DNA from: Salmonella enterica subsp. diarizonae | GTDB lineage: Bacteria > Pseudomonadota > Gammaproteobacteria > Enterobacterales > Enterobacteriaceae | NCBI RefSeq assembly: GCF_008692785.1 | Contig: NZ_VXJV01000006.1 | Span: forward strand, 62,001-126,000 | Length of the DNA: 64,000 nucleotides | Reading direction: 5' to 3' | Shown here: one piece after another, positions 54,147 through 64,000 of the stretch | How positions within the stretch are numbered: position 1 is the first letter of the stretch | Layout: every line of letters begins with the position of its first letter | Made by a program: the position numbers and the translations under genes | The notes under the pieces: generated by a model | What the model was told of the DNA's origin: nothing | Database searches by the model: none | The model's input: only the letters and a program-made list of their open reading frames with translations

Positions 54147-56201
54147 TTAGGGTTTTCTCGCCACCGGCACATCTAGTTGTTTAAGCGTCTCCACAAAGCG
54201 CGAGGGATTATCTTTATTGAAAAGCAGCCAGACCCGCGCGCGCGCGCGCGTCAACGCCACATATAACAAACGCCGCTCTTCAGCGTCCGGAAAATCCTCA
54301 ACCTGAGGAAGAAGCGCATCTTCCATAACAGACTCTCGCGCCGGTGCGGGAAAACCGTCGTTACCCGCCTGTAACCCTACAAGAATAACGTAATCGGCCT
54401 GCTGGCCTTTGCTGGCATGGATAGTCATGAAATCTATCTGTAACTTCGGCCAGCGAGTCGCCGCTTTTTGTAGACTGGCGGGTTTCAGATGATGATAGCG
54501 CGCCAGCACCAGGATACGTTCATCCTCCTTTGCATAGCCGGATAATTTATCCAGTAATGCGTCCAACTGGCTTTCATCCAACAGCGTAACCGCTTTTTTA
54601 TCGCCTACGGTAAGACTATTTAACGGTTTTTTAAGCTGATGCGGATTCTGCTGCACAAAGCGGTTGGCAATATCGCCAATCCGACTATTAAAACGGTACG
54701 TAGTGTCCAGGTGGCAATGCTCGCCCTCGCCGAACGACTGATGAAACGCCGTCGTTAAGGAGAGCTGCGCCCCGCTAAAACGGTAAATCGCCTGCCAGTC
54801 ATCGCCAACGGCAAACAGCGTAGTCTGGCTATTTTGCTTGCGCAGCGCCTCTAACAGCGCCGCCCGTTGCGGGGAAATATCCTGAAATTCATCGACCAGA
54901 ATATGCTTCCACGGGCTGATAAAACGCCCTTTTTCGAGGATCACCATTGCCTGATGAATCAGCCCGGAGAAATCAACGGTATTTTCCGCTTTCAACGCGC
55001 TTTTCCAGGCCTTCAGCAGCGGCGCCATCAGCTTAATGCGTTTGCCGAACCGCTCTCGGCACTCCTCTGGCGCGCCAGCGATCATTTCTGCCTGCGCGCC
55101 GCCGTGCATACGCATCAAACTGACCCAACGATCCAGGCGAGGGGCCAGACGCCGCTGCAATGTCTCATCGTCCCAGAAATTGCCTTTCGGCACCGTCCAC
55201 TGTATCTCCTCTTCCAGCCACTGACGCCAGCCTTTGGCCTGCGCTTTCTTCTCGCTACACTGCTGACGCCAGGTGTGCAGAAATAGCTGATGCCGCGCTG
55301 CGGCGTCACTTTCCAGCTTACTGACAACCGGCGCTTTTTTACTGCCTTGCTGAATAATATACAGCGCCAGCGAATGGAACGTACGGGCAGTAATCTCTTC
55401 TGTATGTAACCGCTCGCGGATACGCTCATCCATCTCCTCTGCCGCCTTGCGACCAAACGCCAGTAAAAGAATTTGCCCCGCATCGGCTTGTCCACGCGCC
55501 AACAGCCAACCCGCGCGCGCCACCAACACCGAGGTCTTGCCGCTACCCGCTCCCGCCAGTACCAGTAACGATGATTCGCCATTAACCACCGCCCTGGCCT
55601 GGGAGAGATTAAGCGGAGAGGATTCTATCTGCGTAAAAAAGTCGGCATGCGCTTCCAGCATGGCAGCGGTATACACCTGATTATGTTGCTGCCGACTTCC
55701 CTCGCTATCCTGTAACCATGCCAGACACTTACGCCATATCTCGCGACAGTTATCAAACTCCTCCAGGCGTGAGATGGGTAGCGGCAAGGCGGCAAACGTC
55801 TGACGAATTTCGTGTTCCAGTCCCCGAACCCGCTCACGGGTAAGCCATTGGTTTTCGCCCGTTCGCTCACTGATACGCGCCCATTGATCTTGTAATGCCT
55901 GCGCGGCGACATCGCTCATCTCCTGGCTCCAGCGACGCCAGTGCGCGTCCAGGTGGCGATGGAATTGCTGGGTTTCCGACCACTCGGTACCGTGCAAACG
56001 CACGACTTTATCCTCCGGGAGGACAAACTCCAGCTCGCCCCACACCAGTCCACGCTTACAGTGAATCGCCAATAACTGATTGAATGGAATAAGATATTCA
56101 TGCCTGTCGCCAGACACTTTCACTCCCGCGTTAAGAATCACAGCACGATCATAGGGATGTTGCGCCAGACGTTTTCCAAGAGAAGTTGCTTTCAGTTCCA
56201 T
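54147..56201 (-). CDS. helD: HelD, DNA helicase IV
   Basis: A 684-residue UvrD/Rep-superfamily 3'-5' helicase. An N-terminal extension of about 190 residues precedes Walker A (LAGAGSGKTSVL), motif II (ILVDEFQDIS), motif III (GDDWQAIYRFSGA), motif V (MTIHASKGQQADYV) and motif VI (YVALTRAR). Length and ends agree with E. coli HelD. Confidence 0.96.
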   Translation of the reverse strand: MELKATSLGKRLAQHPYDRAVILNAGVKVSGDRHEYLIPFNQLLAIHCKRGLVWGELEFVLPEDKVVRLHGTEWSETQQFHRHLDAHWRRWSQEMSDVAAQALQDQWARISERTGENQWLTRERVRGLEHEIRQTFAALPLPISRLEEFDNCREIWRKCLAWLQDSEGSRQQHNQVYTAAMLEAHADFFTQIESSPLNLSQARAVVNGESSLLVLAGAGSGKTSVLVARAGWLLARGQADAGQILLLAFGRKAAEEMDERIRERLHTEEITARTFHSLALYIIQQGSKKAPVVSKLESDAAARHQLFLHTWRQQCSEKKAQAKGWRQWLEEEIQWTVPKGNFWDDETLQRRLAPRLDRWVSLMRMHGGAQAEMIAGAPEECRERFGKRIKLMAPLLKAWKSALKAENTVDFSGLIHQAMVILEKGRFISPWKHILVDEFQDISPQRAALLEALRKQNSQTTLFAVGDDWQAIYRFSGAQLSLTTAFHQSFGEGEHCHLDTTYRFNSRIGDIANRFVQQNPHQLKKPLNSLTVGDKKAVTLLDESQLDALLDKLSGYAKEDERILVLARYHHLKPASLQKAATRWPKLQIDFMTIHASKGQQADYVILVGLQAGNDGFPAPARESVMEDALLPQVEDFPDAEERRLLYVALTRARARVWLLFNKDNPSRFVETLKQLDVPVARKP

Positions 56202-56324
56202 GACTCAGCGAATCCAGACGTAAAGATGTGCTTATCAGTGTAACCGCCAGAGAAAACGTGCTCCAGTCTAAAAAAACGTTACAATTGCCCGCAGTGATAG
56301 AAAACCGGAATGAACTGAGGGTTT

Positions 56325-56771
56325 ATGCGTACCGTTCTGAATATTTTAAACTTTGTACTGGGCGGCTTTGCCACTACGCTGGCCTGGCTGCTGGCGACGC
56401 TTGTCAGTATTGTGCTTATTTTTACCTTGCCGTTGACCCGCTCCTGCTGGGAGATAACCAAGCTGTCCCTGTTCCCTTACGGCAATGAGGCCATCCATGT
56501 TGACGAACTTAATCCGGCGGCGAAAAACCTATTAATGAATACTGGCGGTACCTTGCTGAATATTTTCTGGCTACTTTTTTTCGGCTGGTGGCTATGCCTG
56601 ATGCACATTGCCTCCGGTATCGCGCAGTGTGTCACTATCATCGGGATACCTGTCGGCATTGCGAACTTTAAAATTGCCGCGATTGCGCTTTGGCCTGTCG
56701 GTCGCCGCGTCGTCTCTGTAGAAACCGCTCGCGCCGCGCGGGAAGCTAACGCGCGCCGCCGTTTTGAATGA
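56325..56771 (+). CDS. yccF: YccF, inner-membrane protein
   Basis: A 148-residue protein with two YccF domains and about four membrane helices (12-38; 75-105). GGFATTLAWLLATLVSIVLIFTLPLTRSC and the parallel second half GIAQCVTIIGIPVGIANFKI are the duplicated motif. GAGGG precedes the ATG. Function unknown. It lies 18 bases before yccS, probably in one operon. Confidence 0.93.
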   Translation: MRTVLNILNFVLGGFATTLAWLLATLVSIVLIFTLPLTRSCWEITKLSLFPYGNEAIHVDELNPAAKNLLMNTGGTLLNIFWLLFFGWWLCLMHIASGIAQCVTIIGIPVGIANFKIAAIALWPVGRRVVSVETARAAREANARRRFE

Positions 56772-56789
56772 TCGGGACAAATAGCCTTT

Positions 56790-58943
56790 ATGTTAAGTCC
56801 GCTGATTCGCCGTTATACCTGGAATAGTACCTGGCTGTATTACATCCGCATTTTTATCGCCCTGTGTGGCACCACCGCCCTGCCCTGGTGGCTGGGCGAC
56901 GTCAAACTCACCATCCCGCTCACGCTCGGTATGGTTGCCGCGGCGCTAACCGATCTCGACGACCGCCTTGCCGGGCGTTTACGTAATTTAATCATTACGT
57001 TAATTTGCTTTTTTATCGCTTCTGCTTCTGTTGAGCTGCTCTTTCCCTGGCCGTGGCTATTTGCGTTGGGCTTAACTTTATCCACCAGTGGATTTATTCT
57101 GTTGGGAGGATTAGGGCAACGCTATGCCACCATCGCGTTCGGCGCATTACTCATTGCCATCTACACGATGCTGGGCGCCTCTTTATATGCGCACTGGTAT
57201 CAGCAACCTCTACTCCTGCTGGCGGGCGCGGTATGGTATAACCTGCTGACCCTAACCGGGCACCTGCTATTTCCTATCCGCCCATTACAGGATAATCTGG
57301 CGCGCAGTTACGAACAGTTGGCGCACTATCTGGAACTGAAATCACGCCTGTTTGATCCTGATATTGAAGATGAGAGCCAGGCACCGCTCTATGATTTAGC
57401 ATTAGCGAACGGGCAGTTAATGGCGACGCTGAACCAAACGAAAGTGTCGTTGTTGACTCGCCTGCGCGGCGATCGCGGTCAACGCGGCACGCGTCGCACC
57501 CTCCATTACTATTTTGTGGCGCAGGATATTCATGAACGCGCCAGCTCTTCGCATATTCAATACCAGACGCTGCGCGACCACTTTCGTCACAGCGACGTGA
57601 TGTTTCGCTTTCAACGTCTGATGTCAATGCAGGCACAGGCCTGCACGCAGCTGGCGCGCTGTATCTTACTGCGCACGCCATATCAGCATGATCCGCGCTT
57701 TGAACGCGTCTTTACCCACATTGACGCCGCGCTTGAACGTATGCGCGCCAGCGGCGCTTCTTTGGAACTGTTGAATACGCTTGGGTTCTTATTAACCAAC
57801 CTGCGCGCCATTGACGCGCAACTGGCGACGATCGAGTCGGAGCAGGCCCAGGCAATGCCGCGCAATGAGTCAGAAAACCAGTTGGCTGATGATAGCCTGC
57901 ACGGGTTTAGCGACATCTGGCTGCGTCTGAGCCGTAATTTTACCCCAGAGTCCGCTCTCTTTCGCCATGCAGTACGCATGTCGCTGGTATTGTGCGTGGG
58001 TTATGCTCTCATTCAAATTACCGGGATGCGCCACGGGTACTGGATATTACTCACCAGCCTGTTCGTTTGTCAGCCTAACTATAACGCGACCCGCCATCGC
58101 CTTGCGCTCAGGATTATCGGTACGTTGGTAGGCGTTGCTATCGGCCTGCCGATTTTATGGTTTGTTCCTTCGCTTGAAGGACAGTTAGTTCTGCTGGTGA
58201 TTACCGGCGTGCTTTTCTTCGCATTCCGTAATGTACAGTATGCCCATGCGACGATGTTCATCACTCTGCTGGTATTACTCTGCTTTAACCTCTTGGGCGA
58301 AGGCTTTGAGGTAGCGTTACCGCGCGTCATCGACACGTTGATTGGCTGCGCTATCGCCTGGGCTGCGGTCAGCTTTATTTGGCCGGACTGGCGCTTTCGC
58401 AACCTTCCCCGGGTACTCCAGCGCGCCACCGATGCGAATTGCCGCTACCTTGATGCGATCCTTGAGCAATATCACCAGGGCCGGGACAACCGCCTGACCT
58501 ATCGCATTGCCAGGCGCGACGCGCATAACCGCGATGCGGAACTGGCATCCGTGGTTTCTAATATGTCAAGCGAACCCGACGTCAAGGCCGAAACCCGGGA
58601 AGCAGCGTTCAGGCTGCTTTGCCTCAATCATACTTTTACCAGCTATATTTCCGCCCTCGGCGCGCACCGCGAAAAGCTCAGTAATCCGGATGTGCTGGGG
58701 CTTCTGGATGACGCGGTCTGCTACGTTGATGATGCGCTTCATCATCAACCTGAAGACGAACAGCGAGTACACCAGGCGCTGGAGGATTTAAAGCAGCGAG
58801 TTCAGTCGCTGGAAACACGTCCGGACAGCAAAGAACCTCTGGTTGTTCAACAAATTGGTTTGCTCATTGCCTTACTACCCGAAATCGGGCGCTTACAACG
58901 GCAAATTTCACCGCCGTCTTCTACATCCATTACCCAGCCGTAA
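56790..58943 (+). CDS. yccS: YccS, FUSC-family inner-membrane transporter-like protein
   Basis: A 717-residue protein with two sets of membrane helices (about 15-165 and 395-530) separated and followed by cytoplasmic domains; the FUSC/YccS-YhfK family includes aromatic-acid efflux proteins such as AaeB. SLFVCQPNYNATRHRLALRIIGTL is a typical conserved loop. Substrate unknown. The 3' end overlaps the convergent sxy gene by 14 bases. Confidence 0.94.
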   Translation: MLSPLIRRYTWNSTWLYYIRIFIALCGTTALPWWLGDVKLTIPLTLGMVAAALTDLDDRLAGRLRNLIITLICFFIASASVELLFPWPWLFALGLTLSTSGFILLGGLGQRYATIAFGALLIAIYTMLGASLYAHWYQQPLLLLAGAVWYNLLTLTGHLLFPIRPLQDNLARSYEQLAHYLELKSRLFDPDIEDESQAPLYDLALANGQLMATLNQTKVSLLTRLRGDRGQRGTRRTLHYYFVAQDIHERASSSHIQYQTLRDHFRHSDVMFRFQRLMSMQAQACTQLARCILLRTPYQHDPRFERVFTHIDAALERMRASGASLELLNTLGFLLTNLRAIDAQLATIESEQAQAMPRNESENQLADDSLHGFSDIWLRLSRNFTPESALFRHAVRMSLVLCVGYALIQITGMRHGYWILLTSLFVCQPNYNATRHRLALRIIGTLVGVAIGLPILWFVPSLEGQLVLLVITGVLFFAFRNVQYAHATMFITLLVLLCFNLLGEGFEVALPRVIDTLIGCAIAWAAVSFIWPDWRFRNLPRVLQRATDANCRYLDAILEQYHQGRDNRLTYRIARRDAHNRDAELASVVSNMSSEPDVKAETREAAFRLLCLNHTFTSYISALGAHREKLSNPDVLGLLDDAVCYVDDALHHQPEDEQRVHQALEDLKQRVQSLETRPDSKEPLVVQQIGLLIALLPEIGRLQRQISPPSSTSITQP

Positions 58944-59535
58944 GCGAATGAGCCCAATCGGCAAGCTCCTGGCGACGACTCGCCGGGAGCGCCGCTTCAT
59001 GTACGCCAGCAATTGCGCCTTCTAACGCATACAGAACTTTTACCGTCAGCAAAGGATTACTTTGTCGCAACCTTAGCCAGCACATTTTTGCACCCAGTAC
59101 GCGTAACATATTCTCGTCCTTTATCCCTGACTCATTGAGCAATGTTTCCAGATGGAAGGTCATATTGGGGAGATCTTTGAGCCTGTGCTGTAAAATACGG
59201 CTGTGTTTTTCCTTCATTGCCGCGTCAAGAGAATACTTCGATAAACGTACCAGTTGCTGCTGATCGCGCCACAGGCTTTCATCCACCCGATAATAGTTGA
59301 GCATAACAGGGCGCCCACACTTCATAAATGTGAGCCAGACGGGAGGATGCTTCACACAATAGGGTACGCTTTGCTCACAGGCGCGGAGATAAAGCTCGCC
59401 GTTAGCCACCATCGCAAAGACGGTATCTTCCACGGTCAGACTATAGCTGCCGAATAAGGATCGATACTGGATCGTCCCCAGAGAGGCCAAATATTCTTGC
59501 GATTTATAGATCCTGTCATAAGAGAGTGCTCTCAT
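58930..59535 (-). CDS. sxy: Sxy (TfoX), CRP-S competence co-activator
   Basis: A 201-residue TfoX family protein. The N-terminal domain (SLFGSYSLTVEDTVFAMVANGELYLRA) and the C-terminal helix-hairpin-helix-like domain (LPNMTFHLETLLNESGIKD...LGAKMCWLRLRQ) are both present. Sxy acts with CRP at CRP-S sites to induce DNA-uptake genes. It is slightly shorter at the C-terminus than the 209-residue E. coli protein. Divergent from sulA. Confidence 0.94.
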   Translation of the reverse strand: MRALSYDRIYKSQEYLASLGTIQYRSLFGSYSLTVEDTVFAMVANGELYLRACEQSVPYCVKHPPVWLTFMKCGRPVMLNYYRVDESLWRDQQQLVRLSKYSLDAAMKEKHSRILQHRLKDLPNMTFHLETLLNESGIKDENMLRVLGAKMCWLRLRQSNPLLTVKVLYALEGAIAGVHEAALPASRRQELADWAHSLTAG

Positions 59536-59710
59536 AAAATTCCTTTTAAATCATAAAGTAAAAGAATGATTTGTAATAACAGATCCGTTAATGACGAAAA
59601 TAGGCAACTTATACTCCGCGAGCAAGATGATTTTTATTTTTGACGTCACTAAGAATAAAAATTGCGAGACAGTTTCCGAAAATAGAGTTGATCTTTCATC
59701 GCTACAGGGG

Positions 59711-59730
59711 TACTGTATGGATATACAGTA
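59711..59730. promoter_or_regulatory. LexA box of sulA
   Basis: TACTGTATGGATATACAGTA is a perfect-arm SOS box (CTGT-N8-ACAG), 22 bases before the sulA start, and dictates DNA-damage induction. Confidence 0.95.
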
Positions 59731-59751
59731 ACTCACAGGGCTGGATTGATT

Positions 59752-60261
59752 ATGTACACTTCAGGTTATGCAAATCGTTCTTCGTCATTTTCTACCACTC
59801 CCCACAACACTGCGCGTGCCGCTACGGAAAATGCCGCCGCAGGGCTGGTCAGTGAAGTTGTCTACCACGAAGACCAGCCCATGATGGCGCAACTCCTGCT
59901 TTTGCCTTTACTCCGGCAGTTAGGCCAACAATCACGTTGGCAGCTCTGGCTCACGCCGCAGCAAAAACTCAGCCGTGAATGGGTACAGTCTGCAGGTTTG
60001 CCATTAACGAAAGTGATGCAAATTAGTCAGCTTGCGCCTCGTCATACGCTGGAGGCAATGATTCGCGCTCTGCGTACAGGAAATTACAGTGTAGTGATTG
60101 GCTGGCTGGCGGAAGAACTTACGGAAGAAGAGCATGCCAGCCTGGTTGAAGCAGCAAATGTAGGCAATGCGGTAGGGTTTATCATGCGCCCTGTACGTGC
60201 GCACGCTTTACCCAGGAGACAGCATTCCGGGCTAAAAATTCACTCTAATTTGTATCATTAA
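59752..60261 (+). CDS. sulA: SulA, SOS cell-division inhibitor
   Basis: A 169-residue SulA protein that binds FtsZ and blocks septation during the SOS response, then is removed by Lon. ATG 59752 gives [34 protein letters not shown] and the [14 protein letters not shown] segment form the FtsZ-binding core, and the C-terminal LKIHSNLYH is the Lon degron. Preceded by a LexA box. Confidence 0.96.
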   Translation: MYTSGYANRSSSFSTTPHNTARAATENAAAGLVSEVVYHEDQPMMAQLLLLPLLRQLGQQSRWQLWLTPQQKLSREWVQSAGLPLTKVMQISQLAPRHTLEAMIRALRTGNYSVVIGWLAEELTEEEHASLVEAANVGNAVGFIMRPVRAHALPRRQHSGLKIHSNLYH

Positions 60262-60617
60262 GTAAAATTAGGATTTATCCTGGAATTTTTTTTACGCGAT
60301 TGCATCTCCTTTGAGTGCTAACGTTTTTTTTACGAGAAAGCTTGTCAGAAGCGGTTTCCGCGATTTTTGCTGTACGATTTATCATCTAAAAGTGTTAAAT
60401 GATGTGTATGTTCGTCATGTTTTTTTCACATGTCTGACGGAGTTCACACTTGTAAGTTTCCAACTACGTTGTAGACTTTACATCGCCAGGGGTGCTCGGC
60501 ATAAGCCGTAGATATCGGTAGAGTAACTATTGAGCAGGTCCCCCGGTGAAGGATTTAACCGTGTTATCTCGTTGGAGATATTCATGGCGTATTTTGGATG
60601 ATAACGAGGCGCAAAAA
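60262..60617 (+). promoter_or_regulatory. sulA-ompA intergenic region and ompA leader
   Basis: A 356-base region that holds the ompA promoter and a long leader. The 3' part (about 60480-60617) ends with GAGGCGCAAAAA before ATG 60618 and is the region where MicA and other sRNAs are known to pair with ompA mRNA. No separate gene is visible. Confidence 0.65.
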
Positions 60618-61670
60618 ATGAAAAAGACAGCTATCGCGATTGCAGTGGCACTGGCTGGTTTCGCTACCGTAGCGCAGGCCGCTCCGAAAGATAACACCTG
60701 GTACACTGGTGCTAAACTGGGCTGGTCTCAGTACCATGACACTGGCTTCATTCCTAACAATGGCCCGACCCATGAAAACCAACTGGGCGCAGGTGCTTTT
60801 GGTGGTTACCAGGTTAATCCGTACGTTGGCTTTGAAATGGGCTACGACTGGTTAGGCCGTATGCCGTACAAAGGCGACAACATCAATGGCGCTTACAAAG
60901 CTCAGGGCGTTCAGTTGACCGCTAAACTGGGTTACCCAATCACTGACGATCTGGACGTTTATACCCGTCTGGGTGGTATGGTATGGCGTGCAGACACTAA
61001 GTCTAACACCCCTGGCGGTGAGTCTACTAAAAACCACGACACCGGCGTTTCCCCGGTATTCGCGGGCGGTATCGAGTATGCCATCACCCCTGAAATCGCA
61101 ACCCGTCTGGAATACCAGTGGACTAACAACATCGGTGATGCCAACACCATCGGCACCCGTCCGGATAACGGCCTGCTGAGCGTAGGTGTTTCCTACCGTT
61201 TCGGCCAGCAAGAAGCTGCTCCGGTAGTGGCTCCAGCCCCGGCTCCGGCTCCGGAAGTACAGACCAAGCACTTCACTCTGAAGTCTGACGTACTGTTCAA
61301 CTTCAACAAATCTACCCTGAAGCCGGAAGGTCAGCAGGCGCTGGATCAACTGTACAACCAGCTGAGCAACCTGGACCCGAAAGACGGTTCCGTAGTCGTT
61401 CTGGGCTTCACTGACCGCATCGGTTCTGACGCTTACAACCAGGGTCTGTCCGAGAAACGTGCTCAGTCTGTTGTTGATTACCTGATCTCCAAAGGTATCC
61501 CGTCTGAAAAAATCTCCGCACGTGGTATGGGCGAATCTAACCCGGTTACCGGCAACACCTGTGACAACGTGAAACCTCGCGCTGCCCTGATTGACTGCCT
61601 GGCACCGGATCGTCGCGTAGAGATCGAAGTTAAAGGCATTAAAGACGTGGTAACTCAGCCGCAGGCTTAA
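60618..61670 (+). CDS. ompA: OmpA, outer-membrane porin/structural protein
   Basis: A 350-residue protein: signal peptide [21 protein letters not shown] (cleaved after residue 21), eight-stranded barrel (about 22-192, [15 protein letters not shown]...), Ala-Pro hinge (APAPAPAPE) and a peptidoglycan-binding OmpA_C domain ([16 protein letters not shown]; conserved Asp and Arg in [16 protein letters not shown]). From memory, loop substitutions distinguish it from the Typhimurium protein. ATG 60618 is chosen over an upstream in-frame ATG. Confidence 0.98.
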   Translation: MKKTAIAIAVALAGFATVAQAAPKDNTWYTGAKLGWSQYHDTGFIPNNGPTHENQLGAGAFGGYQVNPYVGFEMGYDWLGRMPYKGDNINGAYKAQGVQLTAKLGYPITDDLDVYTRLGGMVWRADTKSNTPGGESTKNHDTGVSPVFAGGIEYAITPEIATRLEYQWTNNIGDANTIGTRPDNGLLSVGVSYRFGQQEAAPVVAPAPAPAPEVQTKHFTLKSDVLFNFNKSTLKPEGQQALDQLYNQLSNLDPKDGSVVVLGFTDRIGSDAYNQGLSEKRAQSVVDYLISKGIPSEKISARGMGESNPVTGNTCDNVKPRAALIDCLAPDRRVEIEVKGIKDVVTQPQA

Positions 61671-61683
61671 GTTTCCGTCTGAT

Positions 61684-61710
61684 AAAAAACCCCGCGTCGC
61701 GGGGTTTTTT
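61684..61710 (+). terminator. Rho-independent terminator of ompA
   Basis: AAAAAACCCCGCG-T-CGCGGGGTTTTTT, a strong GC stem followed by six T, 14 bases after the ompA stop; the flanking A/T runs make it work for the convergent matP too. Confidence 0.95.
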
Positions 61711-61741
61711 GCTCTGGTCTGGGTGACAACGCCTTTCAGCG

Positions 61742-62194
61742 TTACTTCTTGCCTAATAACGCCTGTAAATCCTGCTTTAACGTGGTCATTTGCGTGGCAT
61801 ATTTCTCTTTATGCTCCGCGTCTTCTATGAGTTGCACAATCGTTTCGGATAATGTTTTACCGCGTCGCTGCGCAAGGCCCGCCAGACGCTGCCAGACCAT
61901 AAACTCTAAATCAATAGATTTTTTGCGCGTATGCTGATGTTCCGCATTGAAGTGTCGTTTGCGTCTTGCCCGAATCGTTTGTTTCATCCGATTAAGCAAG
62001 GCAGGATTCATATGCCTGTCTATCCAGACATTTACCCGCACCGGTTCATTTTCGAGGGCCAACAACAAATTGACGGCTTCCTGGGCAGCACTGGCTTCCA
62101 CGTAGCGGGTGATCAACTCCCCTTCGCGGTGCTTTTTCACCAGATATTTCCATTTCCAACCGCTTTCAAGATTTTCAAGTTGTTGATATTTCAT
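61742..62194 (-). CDS. matP: MatP, Ter macrodomain organiser
   Basis: A 150-residue protein that binds matS sites in the chromosome terminus and condenses that macrodomain, also contacting ZapB. An N-terminal four-helix part ([26 protein letters not shown]) is followed by a ribbon-helix-helix domain ([29 protein letters not shown]) and a C-terminal coiled coil. Its presence places the window near the Ter region. Confidence 0.96.
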
Positions 62195-62379
62195 TGTGAT
62201 CCCAATGTTACCGTGTAACTGTTATCAGAATATCAGTTTTTTAGCCATCTGAAGAAAAGAATCTCGAACCTGTGAATGGTTACACGTCTTCACATTACTT
62301 TGCATTCGCTTTCCGCGTGTGCAGCGTGACGGGTTAGGCTATAATCCCCCCTTTTACAACAGACTAAAAAACCTCAACT

Positions 62380-64000
62380 TTGACCATTACGAAACTTGCA
62401 TGGCGTGATCTGGTTCCGGATAGCGAAAGCTATCAGGAGATATTTGCACAGCCACACGCGACTGACGAAAACGACACCTTACTCAGTGATACTCAGCCAC
62501 GACTGCAATTTGCGCTTGAGCAACTTATTCAGCCGTGGACATCATCCTCTTTTATGCTGACTAAAGCGCCTGAAGAGCAAGAGTATCTTACTTTACTTTC
62601 AGATGCCGTCCGCGCTCTGCAAACCGACGCCGGACAATTAACCGGCGGGCATTATGACGTTTCCGGGCATACTATTCATTACCGCGCCGCGCAGAATGCG
62701 CAAGACAACTTTGCCACCGTCACACAAGTCGTCAGCGCGGACTGGGTCGAAGCCGAACAGCTTTTTGGTTGCCTGCGGCAGTATAATGGCGACATTTCCC
62801 TGCAGCCGGGTCTGGTTCATCAGGCGAACGGCGGCGTACTTATTATTTCCTTACGAACCCTTCTGGCGCAGCCGTTGCTATGGATGCGTCTGAAAGCGAT
62901 CGTTAGCCGCGAGCGTTTTGACTGGGTGGCGTTTGACGAGTCGCGTCCATTGCCGGTCTCCGTGCCATCAATGCCGCTCAAACTGAAGGTGATTCTGGTT
63001 GGCGAACGTGAATCACTGGCCGATTTTCAGGAGATGGAACCGGAGCTCGCGGAACAAGCTATCTACAGTGAATTTGAAGACAATTTACAGATAGCGGACG
63101 CAGAAGCTATGACCCTGTGGTGTCAATGGGTGACGCGTATCGCTTCACGCGATAATTTGCCTGCCCCGGCACCGGACGCCTGGCCCGTCCTGATACGCGA
63201 GGCTGTGCGTTATACCGGCGAACAGGACACTCTGCCCCTTTGCCCACTGTGGATAGCCCGCCAGTTTAAGGAGGCGGCGCCCTTATGCAAAGGCGATACA
63301 TGCGGCGCAGAAGCGCTCAGCCTGATGCTTGCCCGACGCGAATGGCGAGAAGGCTTTCTGGCGGAACGGATGCAGGACGAGATTCTGCAAGAGCAGATCC
63401 TGATTGAAACCGAAGGCGAACGCGTTGGACAAATCAATGCGCTTTCCGTCATTGAGTTTCCCGGGCATCCGCGCGCCTTTGGCGAACCGTCGCGAATTAG
63501 CTGTGTTGTGCATATCGGCGATGGCGAATTTAACGATATTGAGCGGAAGGCCGAACTTGGCGGAAATATTCACGCGAAGGGAATGATGATTATGCAAGCC
63601 TTCCTGATGTCGGAGTTGCAGCTTGAGCAACAAATTCCCTTCTCTGCCTCGTTAACCTTTGAGCAGTCCTACAGCGAAGTGGATGGCGATAGCGCCTCAA
63701 TGGCTGAATTATGTGCGCTCATCAGCGCGCTGGCCAATGTGCCTGTGAATCAAAACATTGCGATTACCGGCTCGGTTGATCAGTTTGGTCGCGCGCAACC
63801 GGTGGGTGGGCTAAACGAAAAAATTGAAGGTTTCTTCGCCATCTGCGAGCAGCGGGAATTAAACGGTAAACAGGGCGTCATTATCCCTGCCGCCAATGTC
63901 CGGCATCTCAGTCTTAAATCTGAACTGCTGCAAGCGGTTAAAGAAGAGAAGTTCACTATCTGGGCGGTAGACGACGTGACCGACGCCTTACCGCTACTGT
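62380..64000 (+). CDS. lonH: LonH (YcbZ), Lon-like protease domain protein, 5' part
   Basis: 540 codons of a gene that runs past the window end (the E. coli protein has 586 residues). It starts with TTG 62380, giving MTITKLAWRDLVPDSESY. A large N-terminal region without recognisable Walker ATPase motifs leads to a Lon-type protease domain: catalytic Ser440 in GDSASMAELCAL and Lys481 in GGLNEKIEGF. The full Lon ATPase is missing, which is usual for the family. Function unclear. Confidence 0.93.
   Translation, partial: MTITKLAWRDLVPDSESYQEIFAQPHATDENDTLLSDTQPRLQFALEQLIQPWTSSSFMLTKAPEEQEYLTLLSDAVRALQTDAGQLTGGHYDVSGHTIHYRAAQNAQDNFATVTQVVSADWVEAEQLFGCLRQYNGDISLQPGLVHQANGGVLIISLRTLLAQPLLWMRLKAIVSRERFDWVAFDESRPLPVSVPSMPLKLKVILVGERESLADFQEMEPELAEQAIYSEFEDNLQIADAEAMTLWCQWVTRIASRDNLPAPAPDAWPVLIREAVRYTGEQDTLPLCPLWIARQFKEAAPLCKGDTCGAEALSLMLARREWREGFLAERMQDEILQEQILIETEGERVGQINALSVIEFPGHPRAFGEPSRISCVVHIGDGEFNDIERKAELGGNIHAKGMMIMQAFLMSELQLEQQIPFSASLTFEQSYSEVDGDSASMAELCALISALANVPVNQNIAITGSVDQFGRAQPVGGLNEKIEGFFAICEQRELNGKQGVIIPAANVRHLSLKSELLQAVKEEKFTIWAVDDVTDALPLL

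Noticed and set aside
61725..61737. matS-like sequence near matP (GTGACAACGCC)
   Set aside because: Only the left half matches GTGACRNYGTCAC; the right half is wrong.

Overview
The window is chromosomal DNA of a Salmonella. The evidence is the SPI-5 genes pipD, sopB and sigE, the Salmonella order of the 4-hydroxyphenylacetate (hpa) locus, and a core backbone (serT, yccA, tusE, yccX, rlmI, hspQ, yccU, csgI/yccT, mgsA, helD, yccF, yccS, sxy, sulA, ompA, matP, lonH) collinear with enteric genomes. From memory of the Typhimurium proteins, SopB (559 instead of 561 residues, many substitutions) and OmpA are divergent, and pipA/pipB are absent downstream of sigE. This suggests a lineage other than common subspecies I serovars, for example another subspecies or S. 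bongori. I cannot name it more precisely without a search.

Layout. 1-529: end of cbpA and all of cbpM. 530-1954: AT-rich accessory stretch with one orphan Cys-rich gene. 1955-13969: a periplasmic metallo-beta-lactamase-fold protein, then the hpa cluster. On the minus strand lie hpaG-E-D-F-H-I-X-A; hpaR, hpaB and hpaC are on the plus strand. Together they import 4-hydroxyphenylacetate (HpaX), hydroxylate it (HpaBC), cleave the ring (HpaD) and degrade the product (HpaE, F, G, H, I), under HpaR and HpaA control. 14093-16670: hydroxyisourate hydrolase divergent from the HprRS (CopRS) two-component system. 16851-21078: the SPI-5 core (pipD, two small minus-strand genes, sopB with its chaperone gene sigE).

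21079-47222 is a mosaic island that replaces the usual pipB-pipA end of SPI-5 and runs up to tRNA-Ser (serT). It carries, in order: a lipoprotein; a DUF2165 membrane protein; an IS1-like relic; a Fur-box-preceded pair encoding a Slam-type outer-membrane translocon (DUF560) and a TbpB/fHbp-like surface lipoprotein; an hha relic; a four-gene chaperone-usher fimbrial operon; a complete aerobactin locus (viuB, shiF, iucABCD, iutA) with a strong Fur box; a GDPD-like lipoprotein; a cluster of decayed genes (IS3-, IS200/IS605-type and LprI/DUF1311-like); an AmiD-like amidase without a signal peptide; and a truncated integrase beside serT. The recurring themes are iron acquisition and surface display.

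47223-64000 is ordinary core genome, ending inside lonH. The most interesting part is the Slam-lipoprotein pair: a type XI secretion-like system, apparently iron-regulated, in the same island as aerobactin.
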